Counted from the stretch's first letter, positions 7,214 to 16,825 are shown. The stretch: DNA of 64,000 nucleotides from Metabacillus halosaccharovorans (GCF_002019635.1 NZ_KV917371.1:992001-1056000), one strand, 5' to 3'. Numbers and translations: made by a program. Notes: a model not told the origin generated them from the letters alone.

Positions 7214-8692
7214 TCAATCCCGGTACACTAAATGAAACGAAGCGGGACGAGGTACCTGTCCCCCCGTCCCAACCGGAACGACCCCTGTACCAACCGCAAA
7301 TACTATTTCAGTTCCCTTGTCTGTGTCATAGGCTGTAGAGCTGATGACTTTTTCTCCTGAGTTTAGGAAGAGTTCGACTGAGTGGAGGTCTAGGTAGATT
7401 TCTAGTAGTATCTCGTCTTGGGGAGTCACAGATAGTTTTTCTACTTTGATTTCCCCTTGGTTTCCGTAGTTTGATGTGAGAGATAGTGTATTATTTTCTA
7501 CGTCTACTTCTACTGTGGTTGATTTTGCTCCACTTTTGTTTAGTTTGATCTCAAAATTCCCGCTTGTTGTAGGGACCCTTACTTGCATATAGCCTGTTGG
7601 CTTTCCTTCAAACTTTAACTCCTCACCATTACCTAGGTGAACATGTTGATCGGCAATGATAGAAGAGAAGTAGGTTTCTGTTTCAATAAAGGGCTGTTGG
7701 ATGAGTTGTCCGTCCTTTACGTCCAGTTTTCGCGGTAAGGACATCATTCCGTTAAAGCCGTATTCCTTCGGTGGTGTTGTTTCATGCCAGCGGTGCATCC
7801 AGCCGATGAGTAATCGTTCACCCTCCTTGCCCACTGTTGATTGTGGTGCATAGAAGGTTTGGCCGTAGTCGAGCAGACCTTTGTTCTCCGGTGTAAAATT
7901 TCCTTTTTCAAAATCCATCTGACCGATGACATACGCTGTTTTATTTTGTATTTCTCCTGCGAATTCAGGGTCACATGGCATTTCAGAAAATAACAAGACA
8001 TCTTTGTCATCAATTCGGAACAAATCCGGGCATTCTAGTAACGTGTTTTCTTCAAACTTCGATTGATAAATGGATGAGTGGAAATTCCACTTTAAAAGGT
8101 CCTCCGACTTAAACATAATGATTTCGCCGCGTCTTCGAGTGTTTCTTACCGATAACACACAATAATAAACTCCATCGGCTTCCACAATCTTAGGATCTCT
8201 AAAGTCGCAAATAAGGTATCCCTCCGGTAATTCTTTTTCGCCGATCACAGGGTTTAACTGATACTTTTCAAATTGAACCCCATCTTCAGATATTGCCACA
8301 CATTGGCGCTCCGCAATTTGCGGTTCATCCCGATCAAATCCCATGTTCGGATCAATATGTCCTGTATACATCAAATAAAGCTTTCCATCCTTTTCAATGG
8401 CACTGCCTGAAAAACACCCATTTGCGTCATACGCTTTATCATTGGCCATCGCAACAGGCAGATGCTCCCAATCGATGAAGTTTTCAGTTGTAGCATGACC
8501 CCAGTGCATGTCATTCCACGTAATATCATACGGGTAATACTGATAGAACAGATGATATCTCCCTTTGTAATAGACAAATCCATTCGGGTCATTCATCCAC
8601 CCGATTTCAGGTGAAAAATGATAAATCGGCCTGCTTTGTACGTTATGTTTATTTACTTGAATATAGTCATTTGCTTTTTGTAATCGGTTCAT
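7214..8692 (-). CDS. GH32 beta-fructosidase (sucrose-6-phosphate hydrolase / levanase type)
   Basis: 492 aa. The three hallmark motifs of GH32 are visible: WMNDPNG with the nucleophile Asp (about residue 33), FRDPK with the transition-state stabiliser, and ECPD with the acid/base Glu. There is no signal peptide, so it acts in the cytoplasm on imported sucrose, sucrose-phosphate or short fructans. A C-terminal beta-sandwich follows. The start is the ATG at 8692, with GAGGTG upstream that overlaps the end of the preceding permease. Near the C-terminus, between EIVFAVG and ASFHLVYRD, about 15 residues (VVPVGTGGQVPRP) are encoded by a REP copy inserted in frame. Last gene of the operon. Confidence 0.9.
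   Translation of the reverse strand: MNRLQKANDYIQVNKHNVQSRPIYHFSPEIGWMNDPNGFVYYKGRYHLFYQYYPYDITWNDMHWGHATTENFIDWEHLPVAMANDKAYDANGCFSGSAIEKDGKLYLMYTGHIDPNMGFDRDEPQIAERQCVAISEDGVQFEKYQLNPVIGEKELPEGYLICDFRDPKIVEADGVYYCVLSVRNTRRRGEIIMFKSEDLLKWNFHSSIYQSKFEENTLLECPDLFRIDDKDVLLFSEMPCDPEFAGEIQNKTAYVIGQMDFEKGNFTPENKGLLDYGQTFYAPQSTVGKEGERLLIGWMHRWHETTPPKEYGFNGMMSLPRKLDVKDGQLIQQPFIETETYFSSIIADQHVHLGNGEELKFEGKPTGYMQVRVPTTSGNFEIKLNKSGAKSTTVEVDVENNTLSLTSNYGNQGEIKVEKLSVTPQDEILLEIYLDLHSVELFLNSGEKVISSTAYDTDKGTEIVFAVGTGVVPVGTGGQVPRPASFHLVYRD
7244..7270 (-). repeat. REP-like palindrome inside the GH32 coding region
   Basis: The reverse strand reads GGGACGGGGGGACAGG then TACCTCGTCCC. It lies in frame about 8 codons before the GH32 stop and keeps the reading frame open. 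Confidence 0.85.
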
Positions 8693-8704
8693 TTTGCACC
8701 TCAC

Positions 8705-9538
8705 TTATTTAATTCCGCTCTGCATCGAGCCTTCGACAATGTATCTTTGGAAAATGATATAAAGCACAACGATCGGAATCGTAACAATCGTTAACGCAGC
8801 CATAATATGGCTTGTGTAGATATTATACGTATCACTGAAAATAGCATTTAATGCAACCTGAATTGGCATAAGGTCGGCATTCGATAACGCCATAACCGGC
8901 CATAAGAAATCATTCCAAGATGCCAAAAAGGTTAGGATTCCAACTGTGATATACATATTTAGACTGGATGGAATTACTATTCTGAAAAAGCAACCAATTT
9001 CACTGAGACCATCGATTTTCCCAGATTCAATCAGTTCACCCGGGAATGATAAAAAATGCTGTCTGAATAAGAATATATTCATCACATTAATGATAAATGG
9101 CATTAAATATCCCGGAACTGTATTAATTAAGCCCATCTCATTCACAACTAAAAATAAAGGTAAAATCGTTGCTTCAATTGGAACGATCATCAACGCAATA
9201 ATAAAAATGAGAATCCAGTCTTTGAATGGAAATTGGAACCGTGCCAAAGCATAGCCTGCCAGAGAGTTAATGGTTAGTCCAAACACAACCGTAATTGAAG
9301 CATAAATCAAGCTATTACCGACATTTTGAAAAATATTATAAAAGCCCAGCAACTCTGTATACGATTTCAATGAAAGATCAGAGAAACGCGGGATGATTGC
9401 ATATATCGAACCAATATCCCGGTAGATCACTTCATCAATTTTAAAAGAAGATAAAATCATCCAAAAAAGAGGAACTAAAAACTGTAACGCCACAACTGAT
9501 GCCAACAAATAAAACAATGATTTCTTTACAATCTTCAT
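8705..9538 (-). CDS. Carbohydrate ABC transporter permease, MalG/MsmG type
   Basis: 277 aa with six membrane segments and the ATPase-docking loop ESGKIDGLSEIGCFFRIVIP. It pairs with the MalF-type permease upstream, whose stop overlaps this ATG by 4 nt (translational coupling). No ATPase gene is present in the locus, as is usual for Bacillus importers served by the shared ATPase MsmX. The substrate is inferred to be a fructose-containing oligosaccharide from the neighbouring GH32 gene. Confidence 0.9.
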   Translation of the reverse strand: MKIVKKSLFYLLASVVALQFLVPLFWMILSSFKIDEVIYRDIGSIYAIIPRFSDLSLKSYTELLGFYNIFQNVGNSLIYASITVVFGLTINSLAGYALARFQFPFKDWILIFIIALMIVPIEATILPLFLVVNEMGLINTVPGYLMPFIINVMNIFLFRQHFLSFPGELIESGKIDGLSEIGCFFRIVIPSSLNMYITVGILTFLASWNDFLWPVMALSNADLMPIQVALNAIFSDTYNIYTSHIMAALTIVTIPIVVLYIIFQRYIVEGSMQSGIK

Positions 9539-10473
9539 GCCGCCCGCTCCTCTCTAAATAGCTTTTTAATCACAATTGATACAACTACTAAGAAAACGGT
9601 GAATGCCAACGTAATCGCACTGGCATATCCAATATTTCGGTGTCTAAATCCGTATTCATAAATATATTGTAAAATGGTCATGGTAGAGTAATCCGGTCCG
9701 CCGCCTGTCATCACCATCGGTTGAACGATGAGCTTAAACGCCTGAATCGTAGTGGTAATCACTAAAAACATCAGAATTGGTTTTAATGAAGGAATGGTAA
9801 TGAATAAAAACTTTTGAAAAGCATTTGCCCCATCAATGTCTGCTGCTTCATATAAACTACCGTCAATATTTTTTAATCCCGCCAGGAAAATCATCATTTG
9901 ATACCCGCAACCTGACCAGGCAGAAATAGCTACAATTGTGTACATCGCTTGATCAGCACTAGATAAAAACGGCTGCTTAGACAGTCCGATATTTGCTAAA
10001 ATTTCATTGATTAACCCTGAAGTCGGGTTTAACATAACCGTCCAAAGAATGGAAATGACAACAAGAGACAATACTGCCGGTGAAAAGTACGCGGTTCTAA
10101 AAAAGCCGACACCTTTAATCTTCTTATTTACTATTAACGCTAAGCCAAGTGCCATCGCTAACTGCAGGGGTACAACAAACACAACAAACTTAATCGTATT
10201 CAAAAAGCTTTGAATGAGCACTTCATCTGTCAGCATTCGTTTGAAATTTTCCATGCCGATAAATTGTTTATCATTTGGTTTTAATAAATAGTAATCTGTA
10301 AAACCATACGTAAAAGCTAGAATAATAGGTAAAACGATAAATAGAATAGCAAGCACCATTGCCGGTGTTAAAAATCCATAGGCTGAGACAACTTCACCTT
10401 TTTTAAAATGCTCACTGTTTCGGTAATGTTCAGTTGTATTTCTTACTTTCACAAAGTTTTTTACCGTTTTCAT
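9535..10473 (-). CDS. Carbohydrate ABC transporter permease, MalF/MsmF type
   Basis: 312 aa, with a cytoplasmic N-terminus of about 30 residues and six membrane segments. The EAA-type loop is EAADIDGANAFQKFLFITIP, and the motif GGGPDYSTMTILQYIYEYGF is typical of MalF-like subunits. The start is the ATG at 10473, preceded by AAGGATG; a GTG immediately before it is possible. It overlaps the MalG-type gene by 4 nt. Confidence 0.9.
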   Translation of the reverse strand: MKTVKNFVKVRNTTEHYRNSEHFKKGEVVSAYGFLTPAMVLAILFIVLPIILAFTYGFTDYYLLKPNDKQFIGMENFKRMLTDEVLIQSFLNTIKFVVFVVPLQLAMALGLALIVNKKIKGVGFFRTAYFSPAVLSLVVISILWTVMLNPTSGLINEILANIGLSKQPFLSSADQAMYTIVAISAWSGCGYQMMIFLAGLKNIDGSLYEAADIDGANAFQKFLFITIPSLKPILMFLVITTTIQAFKLIVQPMVMTGGGPDYSTMTILQYIYEYGFRHRNIGYASAITLAFTVFLVVVSIVIKKLFREERAA

Positions 10474-10517
10474 CACTTCACATCCTTTTCACTTGGCTTG
10501 GTCAGCATAAGCCCAGT

Positions 10518-10556
10518 TTATAAGAAAAGGCGAGGTCACCCTCACCTCTTTCCTAA
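10518..10556 (-). terminator. Intercistronic stem-loop after the binding-protein gene
   Basis: On the reverse strand AAGAGGT and ACCTCGCCTT pair partly around GAGGGTG and are followed by TTTTCTT. Its position between binding protein and permeases suits partial termination or 3'-end protection, keeping the binding protein in excess. Confidence 0.5.
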
Positions 10557-10561
10557 ACCCG

Positions 10562-11944
10562 TTATTTTTGATATTTCTCAAACTCTAAATCAATTTTCTT
10601 CACGGCATCATCTAAATACTGCTTGATTGTCGCTTCATCTGTTGCCTTATTTTGACCAATTTTCAAGATAACATCTTTTGCAAATGTTTCTGAAAGGTAA
10701 GGATAGCCCGGTGAAACAGGACGGGATTTATTTGTGTTTTCAACTTGGTATTTCAATACTGACCATGCTTCGTTATGGTATGGATTGTCTGTATTTGTAT
10801 CAATCGCATCAATTGAATTCACACGAGTTGGAATCGATCCGTTTGCAAGGTAATATTCTTCAGATGCTTCATCATTGTTTAACCATTCCATTACTTCAAC
10901 TACCTGCTTAATGCGGTCTTCATCTTCCTCTTGTCCATTACGCACAAACGCCCAGCTACCTGATGGCGTGTATAAACCATCATAGTTTTCATTCATTTTA
11001 GGATAACGAACAGTTTTAAACTTTAAGTTTGGATAGTTGCTTGTTAATTCACTTACATACCAGAAACCGCTTACAGATAAAGCTGTTTTTCCAGAATGAA
11101 ACGCTTTTTCCGACTCTGTTGCACTTGCAAGCTGTGGATCTGCAAATAATTGTGCATATTTTGTTAATGCTTCAACACTTTTATCACTGTTTAATACACC
11201 GTCAACTGTGACTCCATCTTCACCAACTATGTTTGTGTCATTTCCCCAAAGAAGCGGTGTGAAATAGTATGTGCCTGTTTCATAAGCACCTGCTGTAATA
11301 TCAGGCAATAGTAAGCTTACTGCACTTTCATACCCTTCAAACGCCGGATCATTTGATGTTTTTGCAAACTCATCTACTTTTCTGGCAAGCTCAACAAATT
11401 GATCCCATGTCCAATCTTGATCTGATGCAGGAATTAGTGCTTTGACATCTTCAGGTAATGCATTAATCATATCTTCGTTATACATTATCGCTACACCTGA
11501 GTCAGAATAACCCATCCCATAGAACTTCCCATCAACCGTTCCTTGGTCAATAATCGCTTCTGTAAATCCTTCTTTGAAGCCTTCACTCATATAACCATCA
11601 AGCTCACCAAGTAGACCGGAATCTACATATGCGGCAATATCTGGTCCATCCAGTGTGAAAATATCCGGCATATCATTCGCCGTAATGGCTGCGTTTAATT
11701 TATCTATGTAGCCGGATCCCGCACCTGCACGTGTGATATTTTGAATTTCAACTTGAGGTTTGTCAGGATGTTCTTCGTTATAGCGCTTTACTCGATCTGC
11801 AAACATCTTTCCTTCCGGATGATCGGCTGCAGCTTGTGTCCAAATCACAATTTTGTCATCACTGCTACTTGCACCATTTGAGCTGCACGCAACTAACGAA
11901 AGAGATAAAACTAAGATTGAAACGAACAACATTAATTTTTTCAT
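10562..11944 (-). CDS. Sugar ABC transporter substrate-binding lipoprotein (MsmE type)
   Basis: 460 aa. The signal peptide MKKLMLFVSILVLSLSL ends in the lipobox LVAC, then a Ser/Asn-rich linker. The body belongs to extracellular solute-binding family 1 (DKIVIWTQAAADHPEG at the start, AFHSGKTALSVSGFWY in the middle). First gene of the operon binding protein-permease-permease-GH32. Expression is probably repressed by the divergent LacI protein, since a palindromic operator lies in its leader. Confidence 0.9.
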   Translation of the reverse strand: MKKLMLFVSILVLSLSLVACSSNGASSSDDKIVIWTQAAADHPEGKMFADRVKRYNEEHPDKPQVEIQNITRAGAGSGYIDKLNAAITANDMPDIFTLDGPDIAAYVDSGLLGELDGYMSEGFKEGFTEAIIDQGTVDGKFYGMGYSDSGVAIMYNEDMINALPEDVKALIPASDQDWTWDQFVELARKVDEFAKTSNDPAFEGYESAVSLLLPDITAGAYETGTYYFTPLLWGNDTNIVGEDGVTVDGVLNSDKSVEALTKYAQLFADPQLASATESEKAFHSGKTALSVSGFWYVSELTSNYPNLKFKTVRYPKMNENYDGLYTPSGSWAFVRNGQEEDEDRIKQVVEVMEWLNNDEASEEYYLANGSIPTRVNSIDAIDTNTDNPYHNEAWSVLKYQVENTNKSRPVSPGYPYLSETFAKDVILKIGQNKATDEATIKQYLDDAVKKIDLEFEKYQK

Positions 11945-11976
11945 ACTTTCATAGACCCCCTAGTCTGAATAATCAA

Positions 11977-11990
11977 TGAAAACGTATTCA
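11977..11990. promoter_or_regulatory. LacI-type operator in the importer leader
   Basis: TGAAAACGTATTCA, an imperfect palindrome around ACGT, lies 33 bp upstream of the binding-protein start and about 16 bp downstream of its -10 box. The same TACGTATTC half recurs in the perfect palindrome at 12158. Confidence 0.65.
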
Positions 11991-12005
11991 CGCTTTCTGG
12001 TTTTT

Positions 12006-12034
12006 ATGTTACGATAGGCATAAATAAATGTCAA
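12006..12034 (-). promoter_or_regulatory. Sigma-A promoter of the fructoside operon
   Basis: On the reverse strand TTGACA (12029-12034), a 17-bp spacer and TAACAT (12006-12011). The element TTTAAGCGTTTTCA at 12043-12056, just upstream, resembles a CcpA cre site with one mismatch. Confidence 0.7.
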
Positions 12035-12157
12035 CACATATTTTTAAGCGTTTTCATTGTTTAATCACCATACAAAGATTGTTGATAATATTGTGATATA
12101 ATAGGTGTATACAAGCAATATAATCGTTTAAATGAGAATAATTATAGGTTAATATAA

Positions 12158-12169
12158 GAATACGTATTC
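12158..12169. promoter_or_regulatory. Perfect palindromic operator before the lacI-type gene
   Basis: GAATACGTATTC is a perfect 12-bp palindrome placed directly before the ribosome-binding site of the regulator, consistent with autorepression. It shares its centre with the operator at 11977. Confidence 0.65.
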
Positions 12170-12185
12170 ACACGGAGGAGCAATT

Positions 12186-13166
12186 ATGAGTAAGCTTACG
12201 ATGAAAGAAATCGCCAAACTTGCAAACGTTTCCCAATCAACTGTATCACGGGTGATAAATGGAAATAACGGGGTAAATGAAGATGCCGCAAAACGAGTTC
12301 TTCAGGTTATTGAGGAAGTTGGCTATGTACCAAACAAAGCCGCCCAAACCCTTAAAAAGAGTCAATCTAAAATTATCGGGGTATGCTTAACTGAAACGTA
12401 TAACCCTTATTTTGTAGAATTAATCGATGCACTTGAATTTGAGGCCCGTAAGAACGGCTACAGTATTTTGCTTCACAATTCCAAGCATAATCCGATCATA
12501 GAATGGGAAAGTATCCAGAACTTTATCGCCCGTCAGGTAGATGGAATGATCCTTGTCCCTACTGGAGAGTACAATATTCAGCGGATCAGCAAACTGACCA
12601 TCCCATCTGTCGTCATGACCCAAAACCGCAAGCCTCTTGATAGCGTTGGTCTTGATCATGTAAAAGCCGGAAAGATTGTCGGAGAAAAATTCATTCATGG
12701 TGGTCATAAAACCTTTGGATTTATGGGAACCATTCCTGACGATAAATTCCTCGGCTATAAAAGCGCATTATACGAAAACGGATTTGAATTCAAACAGGAA
12801 AACTATATTCAGCTTCAAGAAACCTCAACCAATAACTTTTTAATGAGGCAGGATATAGAAACCTATTTAAACTCTGCTTCATCTCTTGATTTCACTTGCC
12901 TTTTTACAGCAAACGATATTATGGCACTTGAATTTATGAAAGCTGCAAAAGAAAGAAATATCGAAATACCCGGGGACATCAGTGTGATCGGATTCGATGA
13001 CACCTACCTCGCAAAAATCATGGGAATCTCAAGTATTCATCAACCAATCGAAGAAATAGTAAAAACAACCATCGAAATTTTACTAAACCGCATGGAAGAC
13101 GAAGTCTCAGCCGAATCCATACAAATCAAACTCGAACCATCATTGATCGAGCGGGGAAGTTCTTGA
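12186..13166 (+). CDS. LacI-family transcriptional regulator of the fructoside operon
   Basis: 326 aa. The N-terminal DNA-binding domain (MKEIAKLANVSQSTVSRVIN) and hinge (YVPNKAAQTLKKSQSKIIGV) are classic LacI, followed by a periplasmic-binding-protein-like sensor domain (SVIGFDDTYLAKIMGISSIH). CGGAGGAG precedes the ATG. It is divergent from the importer/GH32 operon and probably represses both directions through the two TACGTA palindromes. The inducer is likely a fructoside, inferred from context. A REP copy begins 19 bp after the stop. Confidence 0.9.
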   Translation: MSKLTMKEIAKLANVSQSTVSRVINGNNGVNEDAAKRVLQVIEEVGYVPNKAAQTLKKSQSKIIGVCLTETYNPYFVELIDALEFEARKNGYSILLHNSKHNPIIEWESIQNFIARQVDGMILVPTGEYNIQRISKLTIPSVVMTQNRKPLDSVGLDHVKAGKIVGEKFIHGGHKTFGFMGTIPDDKFLGYKSALYENGFEFKQENYIQLQETSTNNFLMRQDIETYLNSASSLDFTCLFTANDIMALEFMKAAKERNIEIPGDISVIGFDDTYLAKIMGISSIHQPIEEIVKTTIEILLNRMEDEVSAESIQIKLEPSLIERGSS

Positions 13167-13185
13167 GTGGGTCGCGGGGTGGGTC

Positions 13186-13207
13186 GGGGGGACAGGTTCC
13201 TTGTCCC
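13186..13207 (+). repeat. REP-like palindrome after the lacI-type gene
   Basis: GGGGGGACAGGTTCCTTGTCCC, 19 bp after the stop codon, preceded by G-rich sequence (GTGGGTCGCGGGGTGGGTC) that recurs near 7018-7035. Confidence 0.85.
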
Positions 13208-13248
13208 ACTTATTGTGCATAATCGAACAATTCCACTGTAGCAAAAGA

Positions 13249-13269
13249 GCCGTAATTGCAACTTACGGC
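13249..13269. terminator. Bidirectional terminator between convergent genes
   Basis: GCCGTAA (13249-13255) pairs with TTACGGC (13263-13269). On the reverse strand it runs into TCTTTT and ends the O-antigen-ligase-like gene; the forward strand ends the lacI-type gene. Confidence 0.75.
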
Positions 13270-13282
13270 TTTCACACTCCCC

Positions 13283-14563
13283 CTAACTTTTCACCCTCTG
13301 TTTTTCCAACCTCATCATCCGCGGACCCTCAAAATAAATCATCCTCACAACCTTATAATTGACAAACAGCACCGTTTTTTGCCAAAACGGAACACACCTT
13401 GTATATCGGTCAAAACACGCTAGCAATATAACTGCCAACAAGGCTGTCTGCGGTGACACAAGCGGATGATCAAAAATTCCTGTAAAAAACAAAACTGGAA
13501 GTGATAACAAGAAAAAGTTGAGTAATTCCTTATTTTTCGCATGCACAAATAACATACAACAAACCTTAAACATTAAGGTCATAACAAGTAATAGAAAAGC
13601 TAGTCCACCAATTGTGCCATACTCTGCAAACAAACCTAAGAACATATTATGGGCATGTGGCTCTGGATGTGTAAATTGATCATAAGCATGACGGTAACCT
13701 AAAGGAGTTGTTCCAAAGAAAGGGTACTTCTCCCAAATTCTAATACTCGTCACCCAAATCTCTTTTCTTTCAAGAATCGCTTCATTAAGTAAAGCAAACC
13801 TCGGTATGACATCAAGAATTTGTTTATGGAAAAGAAGCAAAAGGGTGGCAGCTAGCATCCCGATTTTCGCTGAATACCTAAACATAAATATGACCAGGAC
13901 AAGAAACATCACACCAATCCCTGCACGTGAACCTGTTTGAAAAATACCAACCATCATAGTAGTGACGAGTACATAATTCCATATGACGATCCTTTTACAT
14001 TGCTGCCTTTTTAATTGTTCCGCTAACAAAAAAGAAAGAATAAGCAATAACAGGAAACTAGCAAAATTCGGGTTATATGCCGATCCAAACAATCTGCCAT
14101 CAGAATCGGGTGAAGGACCAAGGAAGATCGTACCAGTCAACCCTCCAATCAGCATGTCTGTTATTTGAATGTTTTTCAATACACTCCCTGTCACGACCAA
14201 AAACACACCACCAACAATCATAATCCACTTAAAACGCCGAATAAGAGCCATTGTTACACATTCTCTTATATATAAGTAAAGCCCTAAATACCCTAAAATC
14301 ATCGCAAAAATTAGCATGTATCCCTCTTTATCTTCTGAAAAAGTCGCCCCCAACGCTGCTAATGCCAAGCAAATAAAAAAGAAAGTGGTTGTATTAAGAT
14401 AGAATGGAACCTTTAAATCAACTGTATTTTTCAAATGAATCCACCCGATAAACATCAGCCATAAAATTCCCACCGGCGGCAATATAAAACAACATAGTAC
14501 CCCTATTTCAAGTTGATGCTTTTTAAGAAATTCTTTGTTTATAACCAGCTTTATATTTGTCAT
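13283..14563 (-). CDS. O-antigen ligase / Wzy-like polysaccharide polymerase family membrane protein
   Basis: 426 aa with about 10-12 membrane segments. The central loop carries the Wzy_C signature: FQTGSRAGIGVMF, then the extracytoplasmic loop with GTTPLGYRHAYDQF and HAHNMFLGLFAEYGTIGG. Members join or polymerise extracellular polysaccharide chains. The start is the ATG at 14563 with AGGGAG upstream; the 25 residues before it in frame look spurious. It stands alone, not in a polysaccharide cluster, so its substrate is unknown. Confidence 0.82.
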   Translation of the reverse strand: MTNIKLVINKEFLKKHQLEIGVLCCFILPPVGILWLMFIGWIHLKNTVDLKVPFYLNTTTFFFICLALAALGATFSEDKEGYMLIFAMILGYLGLYLYIRECVTMALIRRFKWIMIVGGVFLVVTGSVLKNIQITDMLIGGLTGTIFLGPSPDSDGRLFGSAYNPNFASFLLLLILSFLLAEQLKRQQCKRIVIWNYVLVTTMMVGIFQTGSRAGIGVMFLVLVIFMFRYSAKIGMLAATLLLLFHKQILDVIPRFALLNEAILERKEIWVTSIRIWEKYPFFGTTPLGYRHAYDQFTHPEPHAHNMFLGLFAEYGTIGGLAFLLLVMTLMFKVCCMLFVHAKNKELLNFFLLSLPVLFFTGIFDHPLVSPQTALLAVILLACFDRYTRCVPFWQKTVLFVNYKVVRMIYFEGPRMMRLEKQRVKS

Positions 14564-14865
14564 AAACTCTCCCTTTTTTCTTGTGGATTTCAAAAATACT
14601 AGTGTTATATATAAGTAGGACACTATTTTTTTATACAAAAGATCTAAAAATCACACAGTAAATTAACATTGGATTTACATTGCAATTAGATTTTTACAAT
14701 TCCTGAATTTAGGTGAATAGTAGATCATCCATAAGCGCTTTTTTACAAAGTTAGTTCAAATTGACCAAATTCGTTTAATTATTATGTAAATCGACAAATT
14801 CCAACGTTATTCTTCTACATGATCATATAGACTAGAGGGGTAACTTTATTTAAGGAGACGTAATC

Positions 14866-15543
14866 ATGATATATGAAACATCAATTATAAAAGGGATTTT
14901 CCGTCCACAGGTAAGCCTTTATCAACTGCAAAAGGCCGAGACAGCAGGAGGGATTGGCTGGAGAATTTTCCTTGTCTATCTATTTAGTTTACTTATATTT
15001 GCAGCTGGTGTTTATTTTGGCATCGGCACTGAAACGTACTCAGGAGTGATTACGGACTTTTCCAGAGAGGAATTTGAGGTTGGGAAGGTATTTCTTTTAT
15101 TAGGAAAACTGGTTTCTAGTTTACTATATACGACTCTACTCCTTTGGTTTCCAGCATTTGTTTATTGGATCGTACTTGATATTTCCTATAAAAAAGCTTT
15201 GATTGTTCAACTATTCGTTTTCTCTATTCATTTAATTGAAAAGGTGATTACCTATCCTGTACTTGTGTTTTATCATTTAAACCAGGCAAGCAATCCCTTC
15301 TCACTAGGGGTCATTGCTCAACAATTGATCGATCACGAATATTGGGTTCATTTTTTTAGTTCCATCACCCTTTTTCAAATTTTAGCCATCTCTGTTCTTT
15401 ATGTTTATTTATCACGACTTACTGAAAAACATAACGTATTAACTCTTTTCATCATTGTTCTCTTTTACATATTAAGCTGGCTCTTACACGCCTTCATGGC
15501 GTATCTTGAAGTACCTGTATTAGTAAGGATGTGGTTAAGTTGA
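14866..15543 (+). CDS. YIP1-like multi-span membrane protein (YknW-like)
   Basis: 225 aa with five predicted membrane segments and a short N-terminal cytoplasmic piece (GIFRPQVSLYQLQKAETAGG). The architecture and the adjacent adaptor gene recall YknW, the YIP1-domain protein of the B. subtilis YknWXYZ exporter, but the sequence match is only suggestive. AAGGAGACG precedes the ATG. The next gene starts within its stop codon, so the two are translated together. No ABC-transporter YknYZ equivalents follow. Confidence 0.6.
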   Translation: MIYETSIIKGIFRPQVSLYQLQKAETAGGIGWRIFLVYLFSLLIFAAGVYFGIGTETYSGVITDFSREEFEVGKVFLLLGKLVSSLLYTTLLLWFPAFVYWIVLDISYKKALIVQLFVFSIHLIEKVITYPVLVFYHLNQASNPFSLGVIAQQLIDHEYWVHFFSSITLFQILAISVLYVYLSRLTEKHNVLTLFIIVLFYILSWLLHAFMAYLEVPVLVRMWLS

Positions 15544-16814
15544 AAAAATGGTTTATTTTCTCGCTCATCTTTTTTTGCATTAGCTTTATTACACTAAATG
15601 CCTATTTGATTTGGAAAAAAGATAGTAAAGCAGAGCACACCGTATATGTACACGATTGGAAAAGGGTTCAGGAGCGAAATATCATTAAAACACTTGATAC
15701 AAAGGGTATTTTAATGCCTCAGGAGGAATATAAAGTTTATTTTGATGATAAAGATAAAGAGTTTCTGCGTTTTCTCGTTAAGGAAGGCGATGAAGTAACA
15801 GCCGGTACTCCGCTGATTGAATATGCAACACCTGAGCTTGATCAGGTAAGAGATACGTTGGAGAGTGATATCAGCCAGGCTGAAGGAGAGCTGAGCAGTA
15901 TTGACGAATACATCGCAAAACTATTAGACTATCAGGCTTCTATTTCCTCTTCTGACTCCAACTATGCATACGAATACGATTCGGTGTTTGCCTTTGAAGA
16001 TGACTTTAGTTTTACGGAAGATATAACGGACACGGAAGACACGTCTAATGATGTGATTATCAGTCAAATCGAACAGGAAATCTATAAGCAGGAGCTTGAA
16101 AAAAGTAAGCTTGAGGATAAAATTTTCAACTATGAAACACAAATTAGTCTGATTAACGAGAAAAGTGATTCCGCTATGATCATTAGTGAAGGCAACGGGA
16201 TTGTGAAAGACGTAAACGATCAGCTCGGAAACCCTGTTGTGACGATTGCCTCCACTTCATTATCCATAAAAGGCACTTTAACTGAGGAACAATTGAAAAA
16301 AGTAGAGGTCGATATGCCCTTTAACGCGACAGTTTCAGGAGATAAAGCAAAGCTAGAAGGAACAATATTCGATATAGGTTCTTTTCCTGAAAATGAACCG
16401 GAGATAGATAAAAAGAACGTCTATCCTTATGAAGCCATACTGTCAGAACAAGCAGAAGCACTTCCAATCGGTACCACAGCCGATGTAAAAGTAACACTGG
16501 ATCAAGCATTAAACGTTCCGGCAGTTCCACAGAATGCCATAGTAAAGCAGGATAAAAAAACGTTTATTTATTTCTTAGATAAGAATGGGCTGGTTAATAG
16601 AAAAGAAGTTACAACCGGACTTCGCTCAGGGGATCTACAGGAGATAAAGGAAGGCACAGAAATTGGACAAGTAGTCATGACAACAGATCAATCTCACAAC
16701 AAAAGCAAGTTTGCAACAACGATGCAGCCTACAAACCTAAAAAAGAACACATTTAAAAACCTTTCATCCAAAGAAAAGTGGGAATCGTTTCTCATTGGTG
16801 TTGCGGAGAGGTAG
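15540..16814 (+). CDS. HlyD/RND-type efflux adaptor (YknX-like)
   Basis: 424 aa from a TTG start whose TTGA overlaps the stop of the YIP1-like gene; AAGGATG lies 10 nt upstream. A GTG nine bases earlier is the alternative. One N-terminal membrane anchor is followed by a barrel-sandwich half (FLRFLVKEGDEVTAGTPLIEYA), a coiled coil (about residues 100-200, with an unusual acidic Asp/Glu/Ser/Tyr-rich insert), the second half (ISEGNGIVKDVNDQLGNPV) and a beta-barrel (VPAVPQNAIVKQD). Such adaptors couple membrane transporters to export. Missing partner ATPase/permease genes make its substrate unknown. REP copies follow directly. Confidence 0.8.
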   Translation: MKKWFIFSLIFFCISFITLNAYLIWKKDSKAEHTVYVHDWKRVQERNIIKTLDTKGILMPQEEYKVYFDDKDKEFLRFLVKEGDEVTAGTPLIEYATPELDQVRDTLESDISQAEGELSSIDEYIAKLLDYQASISSSDSNYAYEYDSVFAFEDDFSFTEDITDTEDTSNDVIISQIEQEIYKQELEKSKLEDKIFNYETQISLINEKSDSAMIISEGNGIVKDVNDQLGNPVVTIASTSLSIKGTLTEEQLKKVEVDMPFNATVSGDKAKLEGTIFDIGSFPENEPEIDKKNVYPYEAILSEQAEALPIGTTADVKVTLDQALNVPAVPQNAIVKQDKKTFIYFLDKNGLVNRKEVTTGLRSGDLQEIKEGTEIGQVVMTTDQSHNKSKFATTMQPTNLKKNTFKNLSSKEKWESFLIGVAER

Positions 16815-16825
16815 TGGACCTCCCC

